Positions 1 to 7,597 of a stretch of DNA of 15,500 bases are shown here, in pieces. Made by a program: the position numbers and the translations under genes. The notes beneath the pieces are model-generated. The model was not told where the DNA came from and did no database searches. It saw nothing but the letters and a program-made list of their open reading frames with translations. How positions within the stretch are numbered: the first letter of the stretch is position 1; every line of letters begins with the position of its first letter. Origin of the DNA: Candidatus Heimdallarchaeota archaeon (GTDB lineage: Archaea > Asgardarchaeota > Heimdallarchaeia > Heimdallarchaeales > Kariarchaeaceae); assembly GCA_021399405.1 (NCBI GenBank), contig JAAFKL010000396.1, positions 1 to 15,500 of the forward strand, read 5' to 3'.

Positions 1-26
1 AAAATACATAATTAGAGAAGATAACC

Positions 27-1478
27 ATGGTTGATAAATTAAAAAATTACATTAATGGTGAATGGGTTGAACCCAGCACAACTAATTATACTGAGGTAAC
101 AAATCCAGCTACACTTGAATTACTCGCTGAATGTCCTGATTCTACAACTTCTGATCTTGACATGGCAGTAAAGGCTGCAAAAGAAGCATATGTTGATTGG
201 AGACAGACCCCAGTATTATCTAGAGTAAGATACATGCATCGTTTTAAGGAGATTTGCGAAGAAAGATTTGAAGAGATTTCAGCCATTTGTGTCAAAGAGG
301 CAGGTAAGACACTCGATGAAGCAAGAGGCGAAATTCGACGTGCGATTGAAAGTATTGAATTTTCATTCAGTATTCCTTCATTAATGACCGGATTCAAGGT
401 TGAGGATATTTCCGCCTCTATTGATGAAACTGCTGAAAGACAACCTATGGGTGTTTTCGCTGCGATTACACCATTTAATTTTCCATTTATGGTTCCATTG
501 TGGTTCCTTCCTACAGCAATCGCTTGCGGAAATACTTATATTATGAAACCTTCTCCTCAGACCCCCCTAAGTATGCAAATCTGTTTCGAAATACTCGATG
601 AAGTTGGTCTTCCTGAAGGTGTGGTTAATTTGGTTCATGGTGGCGTTGAAGCTGCTAATGCTGTTCTCGAACATCCAGATATTGTAGGTATCAGTTTTGT
701 TGGATCCAGTAAAGTAGGTAAAATAATCTATGAAAAGGGTACTGCACACGGAAAACGAGTTCAGGCTCAAGGTGGAGCAAAAAATTATCTTGCAGTCTTT
801 CCAGATGCTAACATTGATTCAGCCGTATCAAATATTTTAGGAAGTGCATACGGATGTGCTGGCCAAAGATGTTTAGCCGGATCCGTTGTTGTTGCTGTAG
901 GTGATGTCTATGATGAATTCAAAGATAAACTACTTGAAAAAGCAAAGAACATGGTGGTTGGCAATGGTTTAAATGAATCGACGCAGATGGGATCTATCAT
1001 TTCAGAAGCATCTAAACAAAGAATACTTGGTATGATTGAACAAGGTGTAACCGAAGGTGGAACTCTATTATTAGATGGTAGAGGTGTTACTGTTGAAGGT
1101 CATGAAAGTGGGGCATTTATTGGTCCAACAATATTCACAGATGTTGAACGAGGATCGATGCTCGCAAAAGAAGAGGTATTTGGTCCCGTTTTGAGTTTAA
1201 TGAGAGCACCAGATTTCGACACTGCGGTTGAAATGATTAATGAGAGTAAATATGGAAATGCAGCATCAATCTTTACCAATAATGGTGGTTATGCTCGTGA
1301 ATTCAAATATCGTGTGGATGCTGGGAATATCGGCGTGAACATTGGTGTTGCGGCACCTTCAGCAAGTTTCCCTTTCGGCGGGAAAAAGGCTTCATTCTTC
1401 GGAGACCTCCACGGGCAAGGAGAAGACGGCGTTAGGTTCTTCACGGATTCTAAGATAATTATTGAAAGATGGCCCTAG
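27..1478 (+). CDS. mmsA: Methylmalonate/malonate-semialdehyde dehydrogenase (CoA-acylating)
   Basis: A 483-residue aldehyde dehydrogenase, full length for the family. The NAD-binding fold runs through TPFNFP (148-153), the lysine of MKPSP (173-177) and FVGSSKVG (224-231). The catalytic cysteine is Cys282 in GQRCLAG. The position normally held by the general-base glutamate in hydrolytic ALDHs reads GGAKN (249-253), with Asn instead of Glu. This is typical of MmsA, which transfers the acyl group to CoA and releases CO2 rather than making a free acid. Expected reaction: (methyl)malonate semialdehyde + CoA + NAD+ to propionyl- or acetyl-CoA + CO2 + NADH, in the cytoplasm. A PLP aminotransferase able to supply such a semialdehyde lies about 1.4 kb downstream on the same strand. 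Start is the ATG at 27; only 26 upstream bases are visible, so its promoter cannot be judged. Another CoA-linked semialdehyde substrate is possible. Confidence 0.9.
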   Translation: MVDKLKNYINGEWVEPSTTNYTEVTNPATLELLAECPDSTTSDLDMAVKAAKEAYVDWRQTPVLSRVRYMHRFKEICEERFEEISAICVKEAGKTLDEARGEIRRAIESIEFSFSIPSLMTGFKVEDISASIDETAERQPMGVFAAITPFNFPFMVPLWFLPTAIACGNTYIMKPSPQTPLSMQICFEILDEVGLPEGVVNLVHGGVEAANAVLEHPDIVGISFVGSSKVGKIIYEKGTAHGKRVQAQGGAKNYLAVFPDANIDSAVSNILGSAYGCAGQRCLAGSVVVAVGDVYDEFKDKLLEKAKNMVVGNGLNESTQMGSIISEASKQRILGMIEQGVTEGGTLLLDGRGVTVEGHESGAFIGPTIFTDVERGSMLAKEEVFGPVLSLMRAPDFDTAVEMINESKYGNAASIFTNNGGYAREFKYRVDAGNIGVNIGVAAPSASFPFGGKKASFFGDLHGQGEDGVRFFTDSKIIIERWP

Positions 1479-1591
1479 AGCTAAAAGTATTACATTCTAA
1501 AGACAAAATAAGTTAGCACGAGAAGAATTTAACTCTGATCCTCTGAATTTATATCCTAAAAATCAACAAACAAGTCAATTAACTTGTTAAA

Positions 1592-2260
1592 TCAAAGACT
1601 ATCTATCTTTTTGAATCCTCTAAGAACTTCTGATGGAAATGTATTTTGACTGAGATAGACCATACTGACATCATTGAACTCATTTTTCAGATACCTTTCA
1701 ATAGCGATCGGTCTGCATCCTGCTAATAATCTTGGGGTTTTTCTAGCTAAAAATCCCCAGAATTTATTGGCTCTTTTCTTACCAAATGCCATAGTTGATA
1801 TCACAACTCTTCCACCTGGTTTGAGTACACGTTTATATTCAGAGATAATTTTCGGAAAATCTTCTTCTGGTAACAAATCAAGCATAAAATTATTAACAAG
1901 AATATCAAATTTATCGTCCTCAAACGGGAGTGACATAGCATTTCCCAGTTGAAGTTTGTAGTTATTAAATCCGGATTTTTCCATTCTTCCAATTGCTTTG
2001 CCAAGCATACTTTCAGATAAATCAATTCCCTGATTCATTCCAAGTTGGTTTGCAGAAACAATGCGTTTGAAAAGGAGTCCGGTACCAACTGCAACCTCAA
2101 GAATTTCATCCTCCCCACAGGGTTCTGCTAACTCCATCACTTTGTTAAGTGCCTTTTTCTCAGTTAATCTTGCCCAAAAATCATAGATAAACAGGAATCT
2201 TGAGTAGTCAGCTTCGATTGTTTTCTCATCGTACTTCCGATCTATTGTATTTTCAGGCAT
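1592..2260 (-). CDS. Class I SAM-dependent methyltransferase (UbiE/Methyltransf_11 type)
   Basis: A 222-residue Rossmann-fold methyltransferase. Numbering from the chosen ATG, motif I is ILEVAVGTG (53-61), the acidic ribose-binding strand is GIDLSESML (78-86), NAMSLPFEDDKFD (107-119) is the motif around the adenine pocket, and VLKPGGRVVIST (135-146) is the post-core strand. The substrate cannot be read from sequence; relatives methylate quinones, lipids or small molecules. I prefer the ATG at 2260 over the GTG at 2278 (six codons upstream) because a TATA element at 2284-2291 is centred 27-28 nt before this ATG, fitting a leaderless transcript; the GTG would lie before the expected transcription start. 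It diverges from the small helical protein gene and converges on the dehydrogenase gene. Confidence 0.85.
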   Translation of the reverse strand: MPENTIDRKYDEKTIEADYSRFLFIYDFWARLTEKKALNKVMELAEPCGEDEILEVAVGTGLLFKRIVSANQLGMNQGIDLSESMLGKAIGRMEKSGFNNYKLQLGNAMSLPFEDDKFDILVNNFMLDLLPEEDFPKIISEYKRVLKPGGRVVISTMAFGKKRANKFWGFLARKTPRLLAGCRPIAIERYLKNEFNDVSMVYLSQNTFPSEVLRGFKKIDSL

Positions 2261-2283
2261 ATAGTTCAAGATAAGCACTCAAG

Positions 2284-2291
2284 TTATATAA
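2284..2291 (-). promoter_or_regulatory. TATA box of the methyltransferase gene
   Basis: The minus strand reads TTATATAA, centred 27-28 nt upstream of the ATG at 2260. This is archaeal TATA spacing to a transcription start at or next to the start codon, implying a leaderless mRNA. No Shine-Dalgarno sequence precedes that ATG. Confidence 0.6.
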
Positions 2292-2373
2292 TCATATTGC
2301 GGATGCTTGAGATTGATAGATAAAACAAAATTATCAAATTATCAGATCGGTTAAATGTCATATTGTTTATGTA

Positions 2374-2799
2374 ATGAGCGGAATCTTCAGTAATTCAATG
2401 AACGGATTTTCACTAAATCAATTTGGTGCTGTTATGAAATTCGCAATTGATTTGGAATCAGATCTAGCTGAATATTACGAAAACTCAAAACTCAGTGAAA
2501 ATCATCAAGCGTATATTGAGGAATTTGCCATCAGGGTAAAAGCTTCACTAAAACGAAAAAAGAACATTGAACGTTCAAGACGTGAAAATGTTACAGAAAT
2601 TACTCTTGAGCCTATTGAAGGCTTAAAGTCTGATGATTATAAATTAAATTTATCAGATTTTTCTGTTGATGGAATAAACAAGAATGAAGAGATTGCAATT
2701 AAATTCTTTTCAGAAGCAGGTCCTAAAATAAATGTTTTAGAGACAAGAAGAGTATTCAAACGTTGCTTGAAGGAACACTCAAACCTTAATACATTGTAG
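2374..2799 (+). CDS. Small helical protein, possibly ferritin-like half
   Basis: A 141-residue protein I cannot name. Residues 14-66 look like two amphipathic helices; the first contains AIDLESDLAEYYEN (24-37), whose Glu/Tyr spacing recalls the first helix of rubrerythrin/ferritin-like proteins. A middle stretch (about 72-100) looks like beta strands, and 104-136 is helical again, ending in a Lys/Arg/Glu-rich segment with one cysteine (Cys131). Two complete E-x-x-H iron-binding motifs are not present, so metal binding is unproven. It ends 34 nt before the aminotransferase gene on the same strand, so the two are probably co-transcribed. It diverges from the methyltransferase gene, with 113 nt between the two start codons; no strong TATA element is evident for this start. 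No signal peptide or membrane segment is visible. Confidence 0.6.
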   Translation: MSGIFSNSMNGFSLNQFGAVMKFAIDLESDLAEYYENSKLSENHQAYIEEFAIRVKASLKRKKNIERSRRENVTEITLEPIEGLKSDDYKLNLSDFSVDGINKNEEIAIKFFSEAGPKINVLETRRVFKRCLKEHSNLNTL

Positions 2800-2817
2800 T
2801 GTTGCATAATTAAAATA

Positions 2818-2824
2818 GAGAGGT
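2818..2824 (+). promoter_or_regulatory. Shine-Dalgarno site of the aminotransferase gene
   Basis: GAGAGGT lies 9 nt before the ATG at 2834 and supports that start. Its presence fits an internal operon position, translated from a transcript begun upstream of the small helical protein gene. Confidence 0.6.
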
Positions 2825-2833
2825 ACTATAGAT

Positions 2834-4156
2834 ATGAACAGTGAAGAACTCGCAAGAAAAAACAAAGAATTTACTTTAGCAAGCTGGAAAGCACAAGCAA
2901 CATGGAACCCGATTACTACTGTTAGAGCAGAAGGAGTATATTTCTATGGAGCCAACGGTGAGAAATATTTAGATTGGGCATCGCAGTTAATCAATGTGAA
3001 TATTGGCCATGGCAATGAAAAAGTCATTAAAGCAATTCAAGATCAAGCTGCAAAATTGTGTTATGTTGCTCCTTCAGTCGCTACAGAACCCCGCGCTCGA
3101 CTTGGGGAATTATTGAATGAGGTAACCCCAGCAGGATTATCAAAATCATTCTTTACAACAGCTGGAACCGATGCGGTTGAAAATGCGATCAAAATAGCTC
3201 GATTATACACTGGAAGACGAAAAATCGTTACCCGTTACAGATCATATCACGGTGCTACAGCAGGATCCATGACTGCAGGTGGAGACCCAAGAAGGTTAGC
3301 CAATGAACCTGGAATTGAAGGAATAGTAAGGATGCACGGTGCTGATCCTCTACGAAGCCCAATTTATAAAGGCAGAACAGCAGAAGAAGGCGATGCTATC
3401 ATTGCAGATTTATTGGAACAGACAATTAATTTTGAAGGTCCACAGTATGTTGCAGCTATTCTATTGGAAGGATACAGCGGTACCTCAGGTATTTACCAAC
3501 CCGGTACTACTTTCTGGAACCGAGTTCAAGAAATATGTGACAAATACGGTATTCTACTAATTATTGATGAAGTAATGTCTGGCTTCGGTCGTACTGGCAA
3601 GTGGTTTGGTATAGATCATTATCCCAATGTCAAGCCGGATATGATGTGTTTGGCTAAAGGTATAAACAGTGGATATGTCCCTCTCGGGGCAGTTGTGGTA
3701 TCAGATAAAATTGCAGATCATTTCGAGAATAATGTTTTATGGGCTGGATTAACCTATTCAAGCCATGCGTTAGCATGTGCTGCAGGTGTAGCAACAATTG
3801 AATACATGAAGGAGACGAATTTGGTTGAAAAAGCAGCAGAAATGGGAAAATTCCTTAGAAGAGAATTGGATAAACTAAACGAGAAACATAAATCTGTTGC
3901 TGAAATCAGAGGTGAGGGAATGCATCAAATTATTGATCTGGGATATACCAACGGTGAACCATTGAGTCCTTTTAATGCTCCTCCAACTGAACCAATGCAA
4001 AAAGTCGCAAAAGTTTTAACTGATAATAATCTCATGACATTTGTCAAATGGAACACAATTTACTGCTGTCCACCTCTAATCATTACAGAGGAGCAAATTA
4101 TGGATGCAGTCGCAATTTTAGACAAAGCTTTGGATGAAGCAGATAAATTTGTATAA
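2834..4156 (+). CDS. Class III PLP-dependent aminotransferase (omega-amino acid:pyruvate type)
   Basis: A 440-residue fold-type I aminotransferase of normal family length. FFTTAGTDAVENAIKIAR (106-123) binds the PLP phosphate; SYHGAT (137-142) stacks the ring; IDEVMSGFGRTG (244-255) supplies Asp245 to the pyridine nitrogen; LAKGINSGYVPLGA (273-286) supplies the Schiff-base Lys275. The pattern resembles beta-alanine:pyruvate, taurine:pyruvate and beta-aminoisobutyrate aminotransferases more than ornithine or GABA enzymes. Proposed role, by inference from the nearby CoA-acylating semialdehyde dehydrogenase: deaminate a beta-amino acid to (methyl)malonate semialdehyde, which the dehydrogenase turns into acetyl- or propionyl-CoA. 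A good Shine-Dalgarno site supports the ATG start. The exact amino donor cannot be fixed from sequence. Confidence 0.88.
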   Translation: MNSEELARKNKEFTLASWKAQATWNPITTVRAEGVYFYGANGEKYLDWASQLINVNIGHGNEKVIKAIQDQAAKLCYVAPSVATEPRARLGELLNEVTPAGLSKSFFTTAGTDAVENAIKIARLYTGRRKIVTRYRSYHGATAGSMTAGGDPRRLANEPGIEGIVRMHGADPLRSPIYKGRTAEEGDAIIADLLEQTINFEGPQYVAAILLEGYSGTSGIYQPGTTFWNRVQEICDKYGILLIIDEVMSGFGRTGKWFGIDHYPNVKPDMMCLAKGINSGYVPLGAVVVSDKIADHFENNVLWAGLTYSSHALACAAGVATIEYMKETNLVEKAAEMGKFLRRELDKLNEKHKSVAEIRGEGMHQIIDLGYTNGEPLSPFNAPPTEPMQKVAKVLTDNNLMTFVKWNTIYCCPPLIITEEQIMDAVAILDKALDEADKFV

Positions 4157-4169
4157 ATTCTTAGAATCT

Positions 4170-4616
4170 TTATCGATCTTCCCAAGCGGGCACATCTTCA
4201 TTAATTGAATAGAAGAACACAAAAGTTCCAGTTTTACCCATCCATTTGAATTTGGAAGATATCTCCTCACTTTTCTCATCATAATCCATGTTTTTCATCG
4301 AATCAATGTATTTGGCAAATGATCCATTCTCTTCCACTATTTTTAGAAATGTTTGAGCATTTTCTACGGTAGCTTTGATTTTCCTTGGATTCCGCACAAT
4401 AAGTGGTGATTCCAATGCCTCAGCTATATCTGCATCTGACCATTTGGATATAATTCCAGGATCAAAATTATGAAACACTTCTATGAACCCTCCCCACTTT
4501 CTTTCAATTACTTCAAAAGAGAAACCAGCTTGGAACACAGACTTTGTTATCACTTCAAAATAGCCACGATCATCTTTTGGTCGTTTTTTTTCAGGGATTA
4601 TTACTCCACCTGGCAT
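4170..4616 (-). CDS. 3-methyladenine DNA glycosylase I (Tag)-like protein, diverged
   Basis: A 148-residue protein, shorter than typical Tag (about 185-190). The line-up is from memory. FEVITKSVFQAGFSF (20-34) matches the Tag stretch around the base-binding glutamate; FHNFDPGIISKWSDADI (48-64) and IVRNPRKIKATVENAQTFL (73-91) match the helix-hairpin-helix region (compare IIRHRGKI.AII.NA in E. coli Tag); KFKWMGKTGTFVFFYSI (122-138) matches the C-terminal strand-helix. The Tag zinc ligands (two Cys, two His near the ends) are missing, and the residue aligned with the functionally important Tag glutamate appears to be Ser23. It may bind rather than excise damaged bases, or act on a different base. 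It diverges from the TGT-like gene cluster. A TATA element 25 nt upstream supports the ATG at 4616. Confidence 0.65.
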   Translation of the reverse strand: MPGGVIIPEKKRPKDDRGYFEVITKSVFQAGFSFEVIERKWGGFIEVFHNFDPGIISKWSDADIAEALESPLIVRNPRKIKATVENAQTFLKIVEENGSFAKYIDSMKNMDYDEKSEEISSKFKWMGKTGTFVFFYSINEDVPAWEDR

Positions 4617-4635
4617 AAATAATGATTTTATGTTG

Positions 4636-4645
4636 AAAATATAAG
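4636..4645 (-). promoter_or_regulatory. TATA box of the Tag-like gene
   Basis: The minus strand reads CTTATATTTT, centred about 25 nt before the ATG at 4616, with no Shine-Dalgarno site between. This suggests a leaderless transcript. The element lies in the 182-nt, very AT-rich divergent gap (4617-4798) shared with the TGT-like operon. Confidence 0.5.
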
Positions 4646-4761
4646 ATTATTGGAAACGGAGATACAATTAAATATTTATCAATAAATTCTCAGTTGAGTT
4701 TGGAAATCAATTATCTCTCTAATACAGGGTATTTTAAATAATTTCTTAATTCATTTCTGTG

Positions 4762-4778
4762 TTTAAATATTATAATAA
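4762..4778 (+). promoter_or_regulatory. TATA region of the base-exchange operon
   Basis: A TTTAAATATTATAATAA tract. Its TATTATAA part (4768-4775) is centred 27-28 nt before the TTG codon at 4799, the spacing expected for a leaderless archaeal transcript; the TTTAAATA part (4762-4769) would instead give a leader of about 6-7 nt. TTAAATATT also occurs at 4668-4676, and TTTAAATA at 4733-4740. In such AT-rich DNA these copies may be chance, but they could be additional TATA elements or operator half-sites. Confidence 0.5.
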
Positions 4779-4798
4779 TTCTGAATAGCGATACAACA

Positions 4799-5938
4799 TT
4801 GGGTGTTGGGATTAGTAATTTTAAACGCAAATCAGAAATTGACCAAGTAATCTTTAAATTACCGTATTTCAACCCCTTATTTCAAGAGACCGAAATTTTA
4901 CTCGACTGGCAATTTTCTAATACAATCCTAGTAACAGCTTTTGATTTATTCAGAAATGATGGATTGGTTACCAAATTACAAAAAACTGGTTCATCACTGA
5001 AAGATTACCTCCATGATTTTGGTTTTAACAAAAAAATTAAAATTTTGGCTGATACTGGAGTATTTGAGTTAGAGATGAGAAAAGCTCGTTTATCAAAATT
5101 TGATAAATATATTACCAAATTAGATACCTTGAAAACAGAGGAAATATTCCATGCTTATAATTTAATTGATCCTGATTTCTTAGTTGCTCCAGATGAGATG
5201 ATATTAGTCAATGATACTACGCAAGATCAAGAGTTAAAGAAACAGATAATTTTAGATAATCTACAGAAAACTCTGAGCGAATTTCCACGAACGAAAGTAA
5301 TTGCAACTATTCAAGGATTAGATCAAAAAGTTATTTCAGAAATAACGGATGATATTCGTGAAGAAAAAATTACCAAGGTAGCAAGAGGTGGCTTGTTACC
5401 TCTTAGAAAACATTCGAGGACACAATTTTCATCAATACTCACCTTAACTGAAAAAATTGCAAGAAAAGCAAATATGAAACATCTCCATGCCTTCGGATTA
5501 AGTAATATAAATGTTCTCAGAGATTATTTTGTCCACAATTCATATAATTCTGTTGATACATCTGCTGTATACTACTATACTGTTGATCGAAAATATTTAA
5601 CTAAAAAAAATAAATTTGTACAAGTTAGAAAAGCAAATTTTGATTTGTGTGACTGTGCTGGTTGTGAAATCATGAAAGATAATTTATTCTTTGCTGATCG
5701 CAATACGAAATTTATAATAGGATTATATTCACATAATGCCCATCAAACAGCTAAAATGGCATTCGCACTTCAGAATAAACCTTCACTGAAAGTAGAGGCT
5801 CCAAAGATCAATTTCACCAAATCCAAAAAGTGGAAAAAGAAAGCTAGACTAGAATGGCCTGGGCAGGGACTTGTGAATGATGAATTTATATCTGTTCTTG
5901 AATTGTCTAAACTGCGAAAAAACAATTTGATGATTTAG
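4799..5938 (+). CDS. tRNA-guanine transglycosylase-like protein (first paralogue)
   Basis: A 379-residue TGT-fold protein without a C-terminal PUA domain. TGT-type landmarks occur in order: ADTGVFELE (84-92; Asp85 matches the base-pocket Asp of DSGxF), APDEMI (130-135), ATIQG (169-173), ARGGLLPL (195-202), HLHAFGLSN (228-236), VDTSAVYYYT (252-261; Asp253 matches the nucleophile of FDSAxY in archaeal TGT), and a zinc site C-x-C-x2-C (284, 286, 289) with His312 or His315. All key positions are present, though the motifs are loose, so it is a divergent member. TGTs swap guanine for a 7-deazaguanine base in tRNA or, in DpdA, in DNA. The start is a TTG supported by promoter spacing. It heads the operon, 17 nt before the next gene. 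It could be catalytic, or a partner of the DpdA-like paralogue like the QTRT2 subunit of eukaryotic TGT. The lysine-rich tail (about 340-350) may bind nucleic acid. Confidence 0.8.
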   Translation: MGVGISNFKRKSEIDQVIFKLPYFNPLFQETEILLDWQFSNTILVTAFDLFRNDGLVTKLQKTGSSLKDYLHDFGFNKKIKILADTGVFELEMRKARLSKFDKYITKLDTLKTEEIFHAYNLIDPDFLVAPDEMILVNDTTQDQELKKQIILDNLQKTLSEFPRTKVIATIQGLDQKVISEITDDIREEKITKVARGGLLPLRKHSRTQFSSILTLTEKIARKANMKHLHAFGLSNINVLRDYFVHNSYNSVDTSAVYYYTVDRKYLTKKNKFVQVRKANFDLCDCAGCEIMKDNLFFADRNTKFIIGLYSHNAHQTAKMAFALQNKPSLKVEAPKINFTKSKKWKKKARLEWPGQGLVNDEFISVLELSKLRKNNLMI

Positions 5939-5955
5939 ATCTTCATACTGGGAGA

Positions 5956-6726
5956 TTGTCTAAAATAAATCATTCAAATCAGAGGGAATTTACTGCAAAT
6001 AATGTTAAAATATTGGTTATATCTTCTTGCAGTAAGAGAAAAGCAGAGTACTCAGATCTAAGTTTCAATGATCTAGATTCGACAAAGAAAAGAAAAAGAA
6101 TTCTTAAATCGAAAAAACGGAAAAAATACAAAGCGGTCGATCTTTATCAAGGCTACCAAAATAGAGAGATTAACTCAGCAATCGATGAACTAAGACAAGA
6201 TCTAGAAGTCGATCAATTAATTCTTTCAGCTGGTTGGGGGCTACTCGAAGAGAATGATTTAATCGTTTCATATGATGCTTCGTTTCAAAGCAAGTCGGAT
6301 GAAGAGATAGATTCTCTAGCACAGAGACTTGAAATTCAATCTGATTTCAAAAAATTTATTAAAAATAAAGAGTATTCTTTAATTTATATTGCCCTGGGAC
6401 CCCCATATATGCGCGCTTTGGGTGATTTAGATTTTCTTCAAAAAAATGCCGATGAGGTTGTAATCTTCTGTTCTGTCGAAGAAATGGATACAAATTTAAG
6501 TTCACGAATTTCTTATTTTTCTCTAGAAGAATTTTGGAAGTTGGAGAAACAGAATACATCTGTAATAAAATCACCATTTTACCTTGGAAAAAGATATCAA
6601 GCGAGGGGATCAATATTTCGTAATTTTGTATATTATTTGTGTAATTATCGCTCCCCATCTTTGTCATTTATCAGTTGGTGGCATTTATTATACGATTGTG
6701 GATGTCAAAAAGAGAAACTGAGTTAA
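5956..6726 (+). CDS. YaaA/DUF6884-like protein (first paralogue)
   Basis: A 256-residue protein of the YaaA/DUF6884 type, judged by motif order: KILVISSCSKRKA (18-30, Cys25), AVDLYQGYQNR (60-70), LSAGWGLLEENDLIVSYDASF region (90-110, compare the LSGLYGVLRP..L..PY of E. coli YaaA), IYIALGPPYMRAL (143-155), and ARGSIFRNFVYYL (216-228, compare KARGLMSRFI in YaaA). A very basic segment (44-59) precedes the second motif and could contact nucleic acid. I recall YaaA-like proteins in bacterial and phage 7-deazaguanine DNA loci, but this needs checking; a base-processing or DNA-contact role is inference. The reading frame opens at a TTG at 5956 with GGAG only one base before it, too close to be a good Shine-Dalgarno, so the exact start is uncertain; the first conserved motif begins at about 6007. 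Confidence 0.72.
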   Translation: MSKINHSNQREFTANNVKILVISSCSKRKAEYSDLSFNDLDSTKKRKRILKSKKRKKYKAVDLYQGYQNREINSAIDELRQDLEVDQLILSAGWGLLEENDLIVSYDASFQSKSDEEIDSLAQRLEIQSDFKKFIKNKEYSLIYIALGPPYMRALGDLDFLQKNADEVVIFCSVEEMDTNLSSRISYFSLEEFWKLEKQNTSVIKSPFYLGKRYQARGSIFRNFVYYLCNYRSPSLSFISWWHLLYDCGCQKEKLS

Positions 6727-6727
6727 T

Positions 6728-7549
6728 ATGAGTAGTCAAGGGTTATTTGGGATGGTTAAACAGAAGATTCTTGTTATTAGTTCGTGTGGCAAGAAAAAAA
6801 GTATATCTGTTGATGATCAACCAACTTGGGATGATTTAAATACAAACAGGAAACGTAATTCACTATTAACTTCCAATTCTGAATCTCTTATACCCGCAGT
6901 TGAATTATATACCGGCCCTCAATCGAAAGCAATTAAGAAAGCTGTTAAAATATTACGATCAGTTGCTACTGTAGACTATTATATTATTTCAGCAGGATTT
7001 GGATTAGTAGGTGAGAATACTCTCCTTCCACCTTATGAAAGCACATTCAGCAATAAACGAATATCAGAGATAAAGGCTATGTCTGAAATTTTGGAGATTC
7101 AAAAAAGCCTTATTCAATTACCGGAAAGATACGATTTAATCTACCTAGCCCTTGGTAAAGATTATCTCAGAACTATTGAGGACTTGGGAATTTTCAGAAA
7201 TAAAGGTAATGAGATTATATATTTTCAAAACCTAAAAGACTACGGCCAATCCCCATTCTATCCTATTGATATCTCTATTTTAATCGGGAATGATAAAATA
7301 TCATTAATTACATACAGAATTGGAAGTTACACTGAATCTAAGGGAACTCTATTGGTAAACTATGCCAGATATCTGGAAAAAAAGGAAAAATTTTCAAGTT
7401 TTGAGTCATATTGGATCCAAGTTCTGAATCAGTTCGATAATGATATGAATGTGCAACTTAAGTCAAATATTAATTTAAATAATAATCCGACAATAAAAAC
7501 TGAAATACCTTATTTAATACGGGGACAATATTATTTGGTTACTCAATAA
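6728..7549 (+). CDS. YaaA/DUF6884-like protein (second paralogue)
   Basis: A 273-residue paralogue of the preceding protein with the same motif order: KILVISSCGKKK (13-24, Cys20), AVELYTGPQ (57-65), ISAGFGLVGENTLLPPYESTF region (87-107), LIYLALGKDYLRTI (137-150) and SKGTLLVNYARYL (204-216). Both copies keep the SSC(S/G)K(R/K)K motif, the SAG(W/F)GL motif and the G-(S/T)-(I/L) plus N-x3-YL tail motif, so both probably keep the same active site; the rest has diverged a good deal, arguing for an old duplication. The ATG lies one base after the upstream stop, implying translational coupling. An internal ATG at 6752 (residue 9) is an alternative start. The tail beyond residue 230 is Asn-rich and may be poorly ordered. 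The biochemical role is not established. Confidence 0.72.
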   Translation: MSSQGLFGMVKQKILVISSCGKKKSISVDDQPTWDDLNTNRKRNSLLTSNSESLIPAVELYTGPQSKAIKKAVKILRSVATVDYYIISAGFGLVGENTLLPPYESTFSNKRISEIKAMSEILEIQKSLIQLPERYDLIYLALGKDYLRTIEDLGIFRNKGNEIIYFQNLKDYGQSPFYPIDISILIGNDKISLITYRIGSYTESKGTLLVNYARYLEKKEKFSSFESYWIQVLNQFDNDMNVQLKSNINLNNNPTIKTEIPYLIRGQYYLVTQ

Positions 7550-7597
7550 ACAAAATTAGAGATCGCAAAAAGGATTAAAAAATTCAACAAGGATGAT

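Noticed and set aside
86..397. Minus-strand open frame of 103 codons inside the dehydrogenase gene.
   Set aside because: Serine-rich antisense shadow of a strongly conserved coding region.
1674..1952. Plus-strand open frame of 92 codons opposite the methyltransferase.
   Set aside because: It is antisense to a gene with clear SAM-binding motifs and has no promoter or ribosome site of its own.
4617..4798. TTTAAATA-like repeats as a possible operator or repeat array.
   Set aside because: Only short, irregularly spaced matches in very AT-rich DNA; best read as TATA elements or chance.
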